From Heyndrickxia ginsengihumi (GTDB taxonomy: Bacteria > Bacillota > Bacilli > Bacillales > Bacillaceae_C), in the NCBI RefSeq assembly GCF_011008565.1, contig NZ_JAAIWK010000014.1, positions 1 to 64,000 on the forward strand: a stretch of 64,000 bases of DNA, in the 5' to 3' direction. The notes below the pieces were generated by a model. That model was not told the DNA's origin, searched no databases, and saw only the letters and a program-made list of their open reading frames with translations. Position numbers and translations under genes: made by a program. Within the stretch, counting starts at the first letter, position 1. Each line of letters begins with the position of its first letter. This document shows positions 53,464 to 62,270 of this stretch, piece by piece.

Positions 53464-54858
53464 TTAAAATCCGTTATTTTCTGCGACTTGTTTAAACCAA
53501 TATCCACTTTTTTTGATAGATCTTTCACAATGATGATGAAGATCGATTGAGATGAAGCCGTACCGATTTTTATACGCATTTGACCAAGACCAATTATCCA
53601 TAAATGTCCACATATGATAGCCTTTCATATTAGCGCCTTCTTGAATTGCTTTATACAGCCATTTTAAATGCTCCTGGATAAATGTTATCCGGTAATCATC
53701 TTCAATCATACCGTCTGCATTTCGAAATGTTTCTTCGCCTTCAACACCAATGCCATTTTCGGAAATAAAACATTCAACATTCCCATAGTTTTCCTTTAGA
53801 TTCATTGCGATATCATAAATACCTTTTTCGTAAATTTCCCATCCTCTATGACGATTCATTTTTCTGCCAGGCATTTCATAGTTGTCAAAGAGGTTTTCTG
53901 GCATAAAAGGTGCGTATGGATTTGGTAAATGTGCTTTTGCTTTTACTCGCCGGGGTTGATAGTAGTTCACACCTAATATATCAATCGTATTGTTTTTAAT
54001 CAGTGTTGCATCACTGTTTTCAATAACAGGCAAGTAGCTATATTCTTTTAAAAGTTCGATTAGTTCAGCTGGATATTCTCCTTTAACAGCAGGGTCTAAA
54101 AAGCTGCGGTTAAAAAGCAGATCACATATATTTGCAGCTTTTAGATCGGCAGGGTGCTGGCTTCTAGGGTAAGACGGCGTTAAGTTTAAGATGATGCCGA
54201 TTTTACCGTTTTGGATGCTTGCTTGCTTAAATACTTGAACTGCTTTTGCATGCGCAACAATTGTATGATAAGCAACTTGAATCGCTTTTCTGAAATCAAT
54301 GATATTCGGATAGTGGAAGTCATATAAATATCCTCCTTCAACAGGGACAATCGGTTCATTAAATGTAAACCATTTTTTTACCCGATCACCAAAAAGCTCA
54401 AAACAAATGCGAGCATAATGTGCATATGCATCAATGACTTTGCGATTTTCCCAGCCGCCAATTTGTTGCAACTCAAATGGCATATCAAAATGAAATAAAT
54501 TCACAAATGGCTCTATATCATTTTTGATTAATTCATCAATGACACGATTATAAAAATCTACTGCTTTTTCATTTATATTCTCGATTCCGCCTGGAATTAA
54601 TCTTGACCATGAAATCGAAAGGCGAAAGGTATTGTGGCCTGTTTCCTTCATAAGCCGAATATCCTCTTGATAGCGGTGGTAAAAGTCTGATGTGTTCTCA
54701 GGACCGATCCCATCAAAAAAACGATTTGGTTCTTGTTCGAACCAGTAATCCCATATATTTAATCCTTTCCCGTCTTCATGTGCGGCACCTTCAATTTGTG
54801 TCGCTGATGTTGCGCTGCCCCACCAAAAGCCTTCAGGAAACTGATATTGTAATGTCAT
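53464..54858 (-). CDS. GH1 6-phospho-beta-glycosidase
   Basis: Cleaves phosphorylated beta-disaccharides delivered by the PTS. 464 residues from ATG 54858, which is 8 bases after GAGGTG; GTG 54867 is the alternative. FPEGFWWGSATSATQIEGAA is the N-terminal signature; FTFNEPIVP has the acid/base Glu, and CFISENGIG the nucleophile Glu. NWSWSNAYKNRYGFISID includes the Lys and Tyr of the phosphate site, marking the phospho-enzymes. Beta-mannoside (GmuD) and beta-glucoside (LicH-like order) are both possible. Confidence 0.92.
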   Translation of the reverse strand: MTLQYQFPEGFWWGSATSATQIEGAAHEDGKGLNIWDYWFEQEPNRFFDGIGPENTSDFYHRYQEDIRLMKETGHNTFRLSISWSRLIPGGIENINEKAVDFYNRVIDELIKNDIEPFVNLFHFDMPFELQQIGGWENRKVIDAYAHYARICFELFGDRVKKWFTFNEPIVPVEGGYLYDFHYPNIIDFRKAIQVAYHTIVAHAKAVQVFKQASIQNGKIGIILNLTPSYPRSQHPADLKAANICDLLFNRSFLDPAVKGEYPAELIELLKEYSYLPVIENSDATLIKNNTIDILGVNYYQPRRVKAKAHLPNPYAPFMPENLFDNYEMPGRKMNRHRGWEIYEKGIYDIAMNLKENYGNVECFISENGIGVEGEETFRNADGMIEDDYRITFIQEHLKWLYKAIQEGANMKGYHMWTFMDNWSWSNAYKNRYGFISIDLHHHCERSIKKSGYWFKQVAENNGF

Positions 54859-54895
54859 TATCCACACCTCTTCGTATCGTCTTTTAAATCATGAT

Positions 54896-55207
54896 TTATG
54901 CAAATTTCGTTTGATAAAGCTCGATAATTTCAATTGCAAGATCTTTTACGGTCAATGCCGTCATCAGATGGTCTTGAGAATGAATAAGAATAATATTTAA
55001 TTCGTTTTTTGTACCATTTGCTTCATCTTGGAGCAGTTTTGTTTGATAATGATGCGCTTTCGCTAATTCATTTTTTGCTTCTATAATTAAACGATCAGCT
55101 TCTGCAAAATTCCCTTCTTTTGCTTCTTGAATTGCTTCCATAGCACTAGAACGGCCGTTTCCAGCAAATAAAATGATCTGGAACGCAATTTCTGTCATTT
55201 GATCCAT
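54896..55207 (-). CDS. PTS EIIA, lactose/cellobiose family
   Basis: Phosphocarrier of 103 residues. AFQIILFAGNGRSSAMEAIQ and LNIILIHSQDHLMTALTVKD, whose His near 78 is the phosphorylation site, are the family signatures. It forms an all-helical trimer. An upstream ~180-bp repeat separates it from the IIC gene. The start ATG has AGGAGTG upstream. Confidence 0.92.
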   Translation of the reverse strand: MDQMTEIAFQIILFAGNGRSSAMEAIQEAKEGNFAEADRLIIEAKNELAKAHHYQTKLLQDEANGTKNELNIILIHSQDHLMTALTVKDLAIEIIELYQTKFA

Positions 55208-55239
55208 GTTTTATCACTCCTAAATAATAAAAGTATTTA

Positions 55240-55419
55240 GAGGCTGGGGGAAAAGTTAAAAGCTAGTTAAAGACGAAACGAACATTGCATAAATCAGCTC
55301 CGGAAATATATATAGACTCCTGCACGAGAAGGGACCAGCCGCCCGTGGAAAACGAAGGATATTTTCGGAGCGGGATTTGAGCGCAAATTCTTTCGTTCAT
55401 ATACTTTTGTCCCAGCCTT
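55240..55419. repeat. Dispersed ~180-bp repeat with inverted termini, copy 3
   Basis: GAGGCTGGGGGAAAA at one end and TTTTGTCCCAGCCTT at the other, with AGCTCCGGAAATATATATAG, CTCCTGCACGAG, CAGCCGCCCGTGGAAAACGA and TTTCGTTCATATAC inside. It occupies nearly all of the gap between the IIC and IIA genes, inside the PTS operon. Confidence 0.85.
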
Positions 55420-55433
55420 TGTTCGGATGACGA

Positions 55434-56759
55434 CTAATGTTTATTAATTGAGAATTCGTCATTATGACTAATGTCGATTGTTCCAGCACTTTTTTCGTTC
55501 TCATAGTAATTTTTATCGAGAATTTTCAAGAAGGGCCACCAAATCGCCATTACTACGAGCAAATTAACCGCTTGCAACACGCCGCCTTGCCAAGCATTTC
55601 CAGTTGCTAAAAAGCCATTGATAATGATAGGAGTAGTCCACGGAACGATAACGCCCGCTGGTTTTGGAACTAAGCCTGTTGCCATAGAGAAATAGGTAAT
55701 GCATGTAACAACAACAGGTGCAAGTAACCATGGAATTAAAACCAATGGATTCATGACAATCGGGAGACCGAAAATGATTGGTTCATTTACATTAAAGATT
55801 CCAGCAGGCCCTCCGAGTTTGCCCAACTCTTTCAGTTGCCTGCTTCGGCCGATCATAAAGATCAAAAGGACGACGCCTAAAGTCATACCAGTTCCGCCCA
55901 TACCAACAAGGAAGGAATCCATAAACTGTTTTGTAATAATATTTGGTAGTTCATGTCCGGCTTGAAATGCTTTTAAGTTTTGATCATTCAATGTATACCA
56001 AATCGGATCAAAAACCGAATTCACAATAATTTGACCATGTAAGCCAAAAAACCAAAATAGTTGAATTAATAGTACCGCTACAATTGTGGCTGGTAAACCG
56101 CTTCCAAGTTTTGTTAACGGTTCTTGGATGATCGTATAAATAAAGTTTTGTACCGTTTCAAAAGGAGTTAAACTGAATAAAATTCGGATCACTAGAAAAA
56201 ACGTTAAAGTAAAAGTAATCGGTATAAGGGCACTAAATGATTTTGACACAGCTGTTGGAACACCAGGAGGCATTTTGATCGTCCAATTTTTCTGAACGAA
56301 AAAACGATACAACTCGGCAGATATAAATGCTGTAAAAATACCAACGAACATTCCTTGAGCACCAAGGACAGCAGTAGGAATGACACCAGTTGTTTTCCCT
56401 ACTACTTGAGGAGTTAAAATGAGGAAGGAAGCCAGTGCAACAACGCCGCCATAAATAGCTTCTCCCTTATAATGCTGTGTTAATTTGTATCCGATTCCAA
56501 TAATAACGAAAAGGCCCATAATACTTAATGTTGCAGCAGATGCTGGACCTAATGCATTTTGATATGCTGTGTAAGCATCTTTACTAATGATGTGGTCTAA
56601 GAAAGGAAAGTTTGCGATTACAACAAAAATGGAGCCAAAAATAATTAACGGCAATGCGACCATAAAACCGTCACGTAATGCAGTTAAGTAACGGTTATTA
56701 TTTAACTTATCGGCTATTGGCAAAAGGATGTTTTCCAACAAATCCATAAACTTATTCAT
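55434..56759 (-). CDS. PTS EIIC, cellobiose/lactose family permease
   Basis: 441-residue membrane channel subunit with 9-10 helices. DGFMVALPLIIFGSIFVVIA is the N-terminal family segment; FFGLHGQIIVNSVFDPIWYT and GIFNVNEPIIFGLPIVMNPL, with the NEP sugar motif, are diagnostic. The ATG follows GGGGGAG. The 18-base gap to the IIB gene shows one transcript. Confidence 0.93.
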   Translation of the reverse strand: MNKFMDLLENILLPIADKLNNNRYLTALRDGFMVALPLIIFGSIFVVIANFPFLDHIISKDAYTAYQNALGPASAATLSIMGLFVIIGIGYKLTQHYKGEAIYGGVVALASFLILTPQVVGKTTGVIPTAVLGAQGMFVGIFTAFISAELYRFFVQKNWTIKMPPGVPTAVSKSFSALIPITFTLTFFLVIRILFSLTPFETVQNFIYTIIQEPLTKLGSGLPATIVAVLLIQLFWFFGLHGQIIVNSVFDPIWYTLNDQNLKAFQAGHELPNIITKQFMDSFLVGMGGTGMTLGVVLLIFMIGRSRQLKELGKLGGPAGIFNVNEPIIFGLPIVMNPLVLIPWLLAPVVVTCITYFSMATGLVPKPAGVIVPWTTPIIINGFLATGNAWQGGVLQAVNLLVVMAIWWPFLKILDKNYYENEKSAGTIDISHNDEFSINKH

Positions 56760-56777
56760 TTTTTTCTCCCCCGGTTT

Positions 56778-57089
56778 TTATTTTTTGCTCATTAGCTGAA
56801 GCGCTTTTTTGTAAACCGCTTCTCCATCGATACGTCCATACGCAACAGGATCAATAACATCAAGCGGAATGTTCAACTCATCTGCAAATTTTGCTAACTT
56901 TTTCTTCATAAAGCGCATTTGCGGACCGATTAAGAGAATATCTGCTTTTTCCATTTCTTGCTGTGCTTGATCTTGACCTACTGCCCAAATTTCTGCTTCA
57001 TCGCCAATGGATTCCGCATAACTTTTCATCTTTGAAACAAGCAAACTCGTAGACATTCCTGAACTGCACGCTAATAATATTTTTTTCAT
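56778..57089 (-). CDS. PTS EIIB, cellobiose family
   Basis: 103-residue phosphocarrier. KKILLACSSGMSTSLLVSKM has the active Cys8. LLIGPQMRFMKKKL and VIDPVAYGRIDGEAVYKKAL are family features. The ATG at 57089 is 8 bases after CAGGAGG; the frame extends upstream but that part is not conserved. First gene of the operon IIB-IIC-IIA-glycosidase-gntR-ROK. Gene order matches licBCAH, while the regulator and kinase match gmu. Confidence 0.93.
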   Translation of the reverse strand: MKKILLACSSGMSTSLLVSKMKSYAESIGDEAEIWAVGQDQAQQEMEKADILLIGPQMRFMKKKLAKFADELNIPLDVIDPVAYGRIDGEAVYKKALQLMSKK

Positions 57090-57134
57090 TTGAAATAACC
57101 TCCTGAACCCTTTTTGGTATCGCTTACAATTAAT

Positions 57135-57172
57135 ATTATAAACAACTATTTTTAAATGTCTATACATTTAAA
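57135..57172 (-). promoter_or_regulatory. Promoter and palindromic operator of the PTS operon
   Basis: On the minus strand TAGACA is followed after 16 bases by TATAAT (57140-57135). A palindrome at 57151-57172, arms TTTAAATGT and ACATTTAAA with 4 central bases, covers the -35. Its TGTCTATACA core is the form bound by HutC/UTRA repressors such as TreR and NagR, so the operon's own GntR protein is the likely ligand. Confidence 0.7.
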
Positions 57173-57342
57173 TGAAAAATATTAGACATTTTTAAATCCT
57201 AAGATTTAAACCTACCTATTCAATATGTTTATGATTTAGCATTTTTTGATTGTATAACGGTTAGCAGACTTTGCAAATACTATCAAACAGGCGGTGCGAG
57301 ATTGGTAAATGAATAGAATGATATAACAGAGATAAAAAAAGA

Positions 57343-57388
57343 TTGTCATTTCAAAACAATTATGCTAAATTATATGTAACCGATTACA
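57343..57388 (+). promoter_or_regulatory. rbs promoter with a perfect cre site
   Basis: TTGTCA (57343-57348), 17 bases, TAAATT (57366-57371). TGTAACCGATTACA at 57375-57388 fits the CcpA cre consensus at every position and overlaps the expected start of transcription, so catabolite repression is expected. The same palindrome may also serve RbsR, a LacI-family protein. Confidence 0.85.
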
Positions 57389-57408
57389 CATGGTAGGTGA
57401 GTTTTGTA

Positions 57409-58389
57409 TTGGTAACAATTAAACAAGTGGCTGAGGAAGCAGGTGTATCAGTGGCCACCGTTTCTAGAGTGCTGAATTCAAATGGTTATGTACATGAAGA
57501 AACACGGAAAGCAGTTGAAAAAGCCATTGAAAAATTGCATTACCGTCCAAATGAAATTGCTCGCTCACTTTATCACCATACTTCTAAATTAATAGGATTG
57601 GTTGTTCCAGATATAACCAACCCTTTCTTTCCAGAACTGGCGAGAGGGGTAGAGGATTATTTACAACAAGAAGGTTATCATTTAATGATTGGAAATAGTG
57701 ATGAAAATGTTGAAAAAGAAGTTCAATATATCGAAGCTTTTAGACAGCATAATGTGATGGGGGTCATCAGTTCAACAAGTGAAGAAACGGCTGAATGGAC
57801 GAAATTAAATATCCCAGTAGTCCTTTTAGACAGAGTTCAAAATGATTTTCCATCTGTCTATGCCGATCAGGAAGCTGGTGGACAAATGGCCGCAAACATT
57901 TTGTTGGAGCGTGGAAGCCGAAATATTACGTTATTGAGGGGGCCAATCCATTTACGAATTGCACAAGAAAGATTTCTAGCTGCACTTCATGTTCTCGGTA
58001 AATCGGATGTACATTTTCAGGTTATGAATACTTCCTTTTCTCTGCATGATGCGTCTTCAACGGCAAAACAGCTTTTTGACCAATATCCAAATACGGATGG
58101 AGTTATTGCTGCAAATGATATTGTCGCTTCTGCAGTGTTAAGGGAAGCTCTATTAAGAGGAAAGAACATTCCGGAAGAGCTGCAAATTATTGGCTACGAT
58201 GATATTCCAGTATGCGAATTGTTGTATCCTGCTCTTTCAACGATACACCAGCCAGCATACGAAATGGGAAAAGAGGCAGCGAAGCTTTTAATGAAAAGTC
58301 TTAAACAATCAAAAAAGATCAATGAACAAATGATGTTACCAGTTTCCTTTGTGGAAAGAGAAACAACAAGAAAGGTGGAAAAAGTATAA
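57409..58389 (+). CDS. rbsR: Ribose operon repressor RbsR (LacI family)
   Basis: 326 residues from TTG 57409, 8 bases after AGGTGAG. TIKQVAEEAGVSVATVSRVL is the LacI helix-turn-helix; HYRPNEIARSLYHHTSKLIG the hinge; then a periplasmic-binding-like domain (VVPDITNPFFPELARG; IIGYDDIPVCELLYPALSTI). B. subtilis RbsR has the same length and wording. The stop overlaps the rbsK start as TAATG. GTG 57397 is a weaker start. Confidence 0.92.
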   Translation: MVTIKQVAEEAGVSVATVSRVLNSNGYVHEETRKAVEKAIEKLHYRPNEIARSLYHHTSKLIGLVVPDITNPFFPELARGVEDYLQQEGYHLMIGNSDENVEKEVQYIEAFRQHNVMGVISSTSEETAEWTKLNIPVVLLDRVQNDFPSVYADQEAGGQMAANILLERGSRNITLLRGPIHLRIAQERFLAALHVLGKSDVHFQVMNTSFSLHDASSTAKQLFDQYPNTDGVIAANDIVASAVLREALLRGKNIPEELQIIGYDDIPVCELLYPALSTIHQPAYEMGKEAAKLLMKSLKQSKKINEQMMLPVSFVERETTRKVEKV

Positions 58390-59261
58390 TGGTCAATATT
58401 GCAGTTATTGGAAGTGCGTCTATTGATCTAGTTGTTAGTGCAAATAAGCGTCCTCAAGCTGGTGAAACGGTATTAGGAAAATCCTTTACGACCGTTCCCG
58501 GTGGAAAAGGGGCGAATCAAGCTGTTGCAGCTGCCCGTTTAGGGGCGAAAGTTACCATGATTGGACGTGTAGGTGATGATGAATACGGCAAGCAAATTTT
58601 GAATAATTTTCGTGCTAACGGTGTTCTCACTCAATTTATGGAACCGGTTACAGATTGCTCTTCTGGCACAGCACATATTATTTTAGCTGAAGGTGACAAC
58701 AGTATTGTTGTTGTACAAGGGGCTAATGATTATGTCACACCAGCTTATGTAAAAGGTGCCAGTCAAGCAATTGAAACTGCAGATATTGTACTTGTTCAGC
58801 AAGAAATACCTGAGGAAACAGTAGAATATACTGCAAAACTTTGTGCAAAGCTCCGTATTCCATTGCTGTTGAATCCTGCACCTGCACGGGTAATAGGCGA
58901 TGAGGTGATAGAGTTGGCAACATATATTACTCCAAATGAACACGAGTATAAGCTGTTATTTAAAGGAGATGATTCTTCTACAGTATTAAAAAAATACCCG
59001 AATAAACTGATCATTACTGAAGGAAAAAATGGTGCACGTTTTTATAACGGAAATGAAGAAGTCGTTGTGCCAAGCTTTTCTGTCCCGATAGTGGATACAA
59101 CTGGAGCAGGAGATACGTTTAATGCAGCTTTTGCTGTTGCAATTTCAGAAGGACGCAGTATAGAAGAAGCACTTATATTTGCCAACCGTGCTGCTTCTTT
59201 ATCTATTACCAAATTTGGAGCTCAAGGTGGAATGCCTACTCGTGCTGAAATGAAAGGATAG
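58389..59261 (+). CDS. rbsK: Ribokinase
   Basis: Phosphorylates D-ribose to ribose 5-phosphate. 290 residues of the PfkB family. GGKGANQAVAAARLGA (about 38-53) and DTTGAGDTFNAAFAVAISEG, with the catalytic Asp, are the two signatures; TPNEHEYKLLF is the NxxE motif. The ATG overlaps the rbsR stop by one base. Confidence 0.95.
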   Translation: MVNIAVIGSASIDLVVSANKRPQAGETVLGKSFTTVPGGKGANQAVAAARLGAKVTMIGRVGDDEYGKQILNNFRANGVLTQFMEPVTDCSSGTAHIILAEGDNSIVVVQGANDYVTPAYVKGASQAIETADIVLVQQEIPEETVEYTAKLCAKLRIPLLLNPAPARVIGDEVIELATYITPNEHEYKLLFKGDDSSTVLKKYPNKLIITEGKNGARFYNGNEEVVVPSFSVPIVDTTGAGDTFNAAFAVAISEGRSIEEALIFANRAASLSITKFGAQGGMPTRAEMKG

Positions 59262-59264
59262 TGG

Positions 59265-59660
59265 ATGATGAAAAAATATGGAATGTTAAACAGTTCTATT
59301 GCAAAAATATTAGCAGATTTAGGACATACAGATCAAATTGCCATTGGAGATATTGGTTTACCGATTCCTTCAGATGTTTTAAAAATCGACCTTGCAGTTA
59401 CAATAGGAAATCCTTCATTTCAGAGTGTCGTTCATGCTGTCCATGAAGATATGACTGTAGAAAAAGTAATAGCTGCCGAGGAAATAAAGACAGAAAATCA
59501 GACGCAATATCAACATTTAGAAGCAGAGTTTCCTCATTTAATAGAGTATATAAGCCATGAAGAGTTTAAAAAGAAATTGAAGCATGTAAAAGCAGTTATT
59601 CGAACTGGAGAAGCAACAGCTTATTCTAACTGTATACTGCAAGCTGGTGTATATTTTTAA
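59265..59660 (+). CDS. rbsD: D-ribose pyranase
   Basis: Interconverts beta-pyranose and beta-furanose forms of ribose so that ribokinase can use it. 131 residues. LGHTDQIAIGDIGLPIP holds the catalytic His near 20; AVIRTGEATAYSNCILQAGV forms the C-terminal active site. Two tandem ATGs at 59265 and 59268 follow the rbsK stop directly. The next gene is 168 bases away, an unusually wide gap for this operon. Confidence 0.94.
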   Translation: MMKKYGMLNSSIAKILADLGHTDQIAIGDIGLPIPSDVLKIDLAVTIGNPSFQSVVHAVHEDMTVEKVIAAEEIKTENQTQYQHLEAEFPHLIEYISHEEFKKKLKHVKAVIRTGEATAYSNCILQAGVYF

Positions 59661-59689
59661 TTTCCTATATTCATTGAAGTATAAAGGGG

Positions 59690-59740
59690 AGACTCCTTCG
59701 GGAATAGAAGCCCTCGTGGGAGATAAAGGTAAAATATGTT
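59690..59740. repeat. Repeat-like insertion between rbsD and rbsA
   Basis: AGACTCCTTCGGGAATAGAA and CCTCGTGGGAGATAAAGG resemble the GC-rich cores of the dispersed repeats. It lies in the 168-base rbsD-rbsA gap, where B. subtilis has a short one. Probably a degraded copy. Confidence 0.35.
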
Positions 59741-59828
59741 TAAGCCAACTTAATGCTTCCACATGTAGATCTTGTTTAAAATGCTGGATGTTATAACGAA
59801 AAAACTAGTGTTGTATGGGGGTGCTGAT

Positions 59829-61307
59829 ATGCAAATTGAAATGCGCGATATTTACAAGGCGTTTGGCATGAACAAAGTGTTAGAAGGGGTAAACTTCACA
59901 CTTCTTTCTGGTGAGGTTCATGCGTTGATGGGCGAGAATGGCGCTGGAAAATCTACGATGATGAATATTTTGACTGGGCTTCATAAAAAAGACGGAGGAA
60001 GTATTTTAATAGATGGAAAGGAAGTAATGTTTCATTCACCTAAAGAGGCTGAGCGTGCAGGAATTGCCTTTATTCATCAGGAGTTGAACATATGGCCAGA
60101 TATGACAGTATTAGAGAATTTATTTATTGGACGTGAAATGACTACACTCGGTGTATTAAAAACGAAGGAAATGAAAGCGCTAGCAAACAAAGTTCTTAAT
60201 CAATTGGATATCTCTTTACCGTTTGATCGCATCGCAGGTTCATGCTCGGTAGGAGAGCAGCAAATGATCGAAATTGCAAAGACGCTCATGTTGGAGGCAA
60301 AGGTCATTATTATGGATGAGCCCACTTCAGCTTTAACGGAACGTGAAATCCGATCATTGTTTAAAGTTATTCATTCTTTGAAAAAAACAGGTGTGTCTGT
60401 CGTCTACATTTCGCATCGCATGGAGGAAATTTTTGAAATTTGTGATCGTATTACGGTAATGCGTGACGGAAAAACAATTGATACAAAAGCAATTGAAGAA
60501 ACTTCTTTCGATGAAGTTGTTAAGAAAATGGTAGGACGCGATTTAGAAGATCGATTTCCAAGTAGAACAGCCGTGTTAGGAGATATTGTGTTTGAAGTAA
60601 AAAACTTAACACGTAAACCTACTTTTGACAGTGTCAATTTTTCGATTCGATCAGGAGAAATTTTAGGGATTTCTGGATTAATGGGATCAGGGCGAACGGA
60701 AATTATGAGGGCAATTTTTGGCATTGATTCATTTGAACATGGAGAAATTGTAATAAACGGAAAAAAGGAAACCATTCGCAATCCAAGCGATGCAGTGAAA
60801 AAGGGAATTGGCTTTATTACGGAAAATCGAAAAGATGAGGGGCTTCTTTTAGATTTTTCTATTAGAGAAAATATTGCGTTACCGAATTTAGAAAGCTTTG
60901 CACCTCAAGGAATTGTAAAGAGGGAGGATGAACTCAAATTTGTCAATTTAATGATTGAACGATTAAAAATCAAAACGACATCTTCTGAAGATGCTGCTGG
61001 GGACTTATCAGGCGGTAATCAGCAAAAAATTGTCATTGCAAAATGGATTGGTACAGCTCCAAAAGTGCTGATTCTTGATGAGCCGACACGCGGAATTGAT
61101 GTGGGGGCTAAGCGTGAAATTTATCAATTAATGAATGAACTGACAGAGCGCGGTATGGCCATTATTATGGTATCTTCAGAATTACCAGAAATTCTCGGTA
61201 TGAGTGATCGTATTTTAGTTGTCCATGAAGGAAAAATTGCGGGCGAACTAAACCGTGCTGAAGCAACACAAGAAAAAATTATGGTATTAGCGACAGGAGG
61301 GAATTAA
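59829..61307 (+). CDS. rbsA: Ribose ABC transporter ATPase
   Basis: Dual ATPase energising ribose import, 492 residues. Walker A GENGAGKSTMMNILTG in the first half; the second Walker A is degenerate (SGLMGSGRTEIMRAIFG), as usual in RbsA. Signature LSGGNQQKIVIAKWIG, Walker B VLILDEPTRGIDVGAKREIY. ATG 59829 is 8 bases after GGGGGTG; the upstream part of the frame is not conserved. Confidence 0.95.
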   Translation: MQIEMRDIYKAFGMNKVLEGVNFTLLSGEVHALMGENGAGKSTMMNILTGLHKKDGGSILIDGKEVMFHSPKEAERAGIAFIHQELNIWPDMTVLENLFIGREMTTLGVLKTKEMKALANKVLNQLDISLPFDRIAGSCSVGEQQMIEIAKTLMLEAKVIIMDEPTSALTEREIRSLFKVIHSLKKTGVSVVYISHRMEEIFEICDRITVMRDGKTIDTKAIEETSFDEVVKKMVGRDLEDRFPSRTAVLGDIVFEVKNLTRKPTFDSVNFSIRSGEILGISGLMGSGRTEIMRAIFGIDSFEHGEIVINGKKETIRNPSDAVKKGIGFITENRKDEGLLLDFSIRENIALPNLESFAPQGIVKREDELKFVNLMIERLKIKTTSSEDAAGDLSGGNQQKIVIAKWIGTAPKVLILDEPTRGIDVGAKREIYQLMNELTERGMAIIMVSSELPEILGMSDRILVVHEGKIAGELNRAEATQEKIMVLATGGN

Positions 61308-61309
61308 AT

Positions 61310-62254
61310 ATGGAACAGATCAGCAAAAGGAGTAGCAGAGTATTTCAACAGTTAGGGCCACTTTTAGCCTTTATTCTTTTATTTATTATTGTTGCAATTT
61401 TAAATCCATCTTTTTTAGCGCCTTTGAATATTTTGAATTTGCTTCGTCAAGTTTCAATTAATGCTTTAATTGCATTCGGGATGACATTTGTGATATTAAC
61501 AGGCGGGATCGATTTATCTGTCGGTTCAACATTAGCATTATCAAGCGCGCTAATGGCGGGTATGATTGTTTCAGGAATTGACCCAATAATTGCGATATTT
61601 ATTTCCGCTTTACTAGGTGCAGTAATGGGGGCTGTGAATGGTATTTTAATTACAAAAGGTAAAGTAGCACCGTTCATCGCAACATTAGCGACGATGACGA
61701 TTTTCAGAGGATTGACATTAGTTTATATGAATGGAAATCCGATAACTGGCTTAGGTGATAATTATGCTTTTCAATTGTTTGGCCGCGGCTATTTTTTAGG
61801 TATCCCTGTGCCAGCAATTACAATGATTATTACTTTTATAATCCTTTGGTTTATTCTTCATAAAACATCTTTTGGCCGTAAAACGTATGCAATTGGTGGA
61901 AATGAAAAAGCCGCATTTGTATCAGGGATTAAAGTAGATCGAGTAAAATGGATGATTTATAGTTTAGCAGGAATGTTGGCAGCGTTAGCAGGTGCAATAT
62001 TAACATCCCGTTTGAATTCTGCTCAGCCAACAGCAGGAACATCTTATGAAATGGATGCGATTGCGGCTGTAGTATTAGGCGGTACAAGCCTTTCGGGTGG
62101 AAAAGGAAGGATCTTCGGGACACTTGTTGGGGCGTTAATTATTGGAACGCTTAATAATGGTTTAAACTTACTCGGCGTCTCCTCTTTCTATCAACAAGTA
62201 GTAAAAGGAATTGTTATCCTAATAGCAGTTTTGATTGATCGTAAAAAATCATAA
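61310..62254 (+). CDS. rbsC: Ribose ABC transporter permease
   Basis: 314 residues, 8-10 helices of the BPD_transp_2 family. INALIAFGMTFVILTGGIDL SVGSTLALSS is the diagnostic segment near 45-75; AAVVLGGTSLSGGKGRIFGT is the ATPase-contact loop. It starts two bases after the rbsA stop, showing coupling. Confidence 0.95.
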   Translation: MEQISKRSSRVFQQLGPLLAFILLFIIVAILNPSFLAPLNILNLLRQVSINALIAFGMTFVILTGGIDLSVGSTLALSSALMAGMIVSGIDPIIAIFISALLGAVMGAVNGILITKGKVAPFIATLATMTIFRGLTLVYMNGNPITGLGDNYAFQLFGRGYFLGIPVPAITMIITFIILWFILHKTSFGRKTYAIGGNEKAAFVSGIKVDRVKWMIYSLAGMLAALAGAILTSRLNSAQPTAGTSYEMDAIAAVVLGGTSLSGGKGRIFGTLVGALIIGTLNNGLNLLGVSSFYQQVVKGIVILIAVLIDRKKS

Positions 62255-62270
62255 GTTGGGGTGTGAAAAT

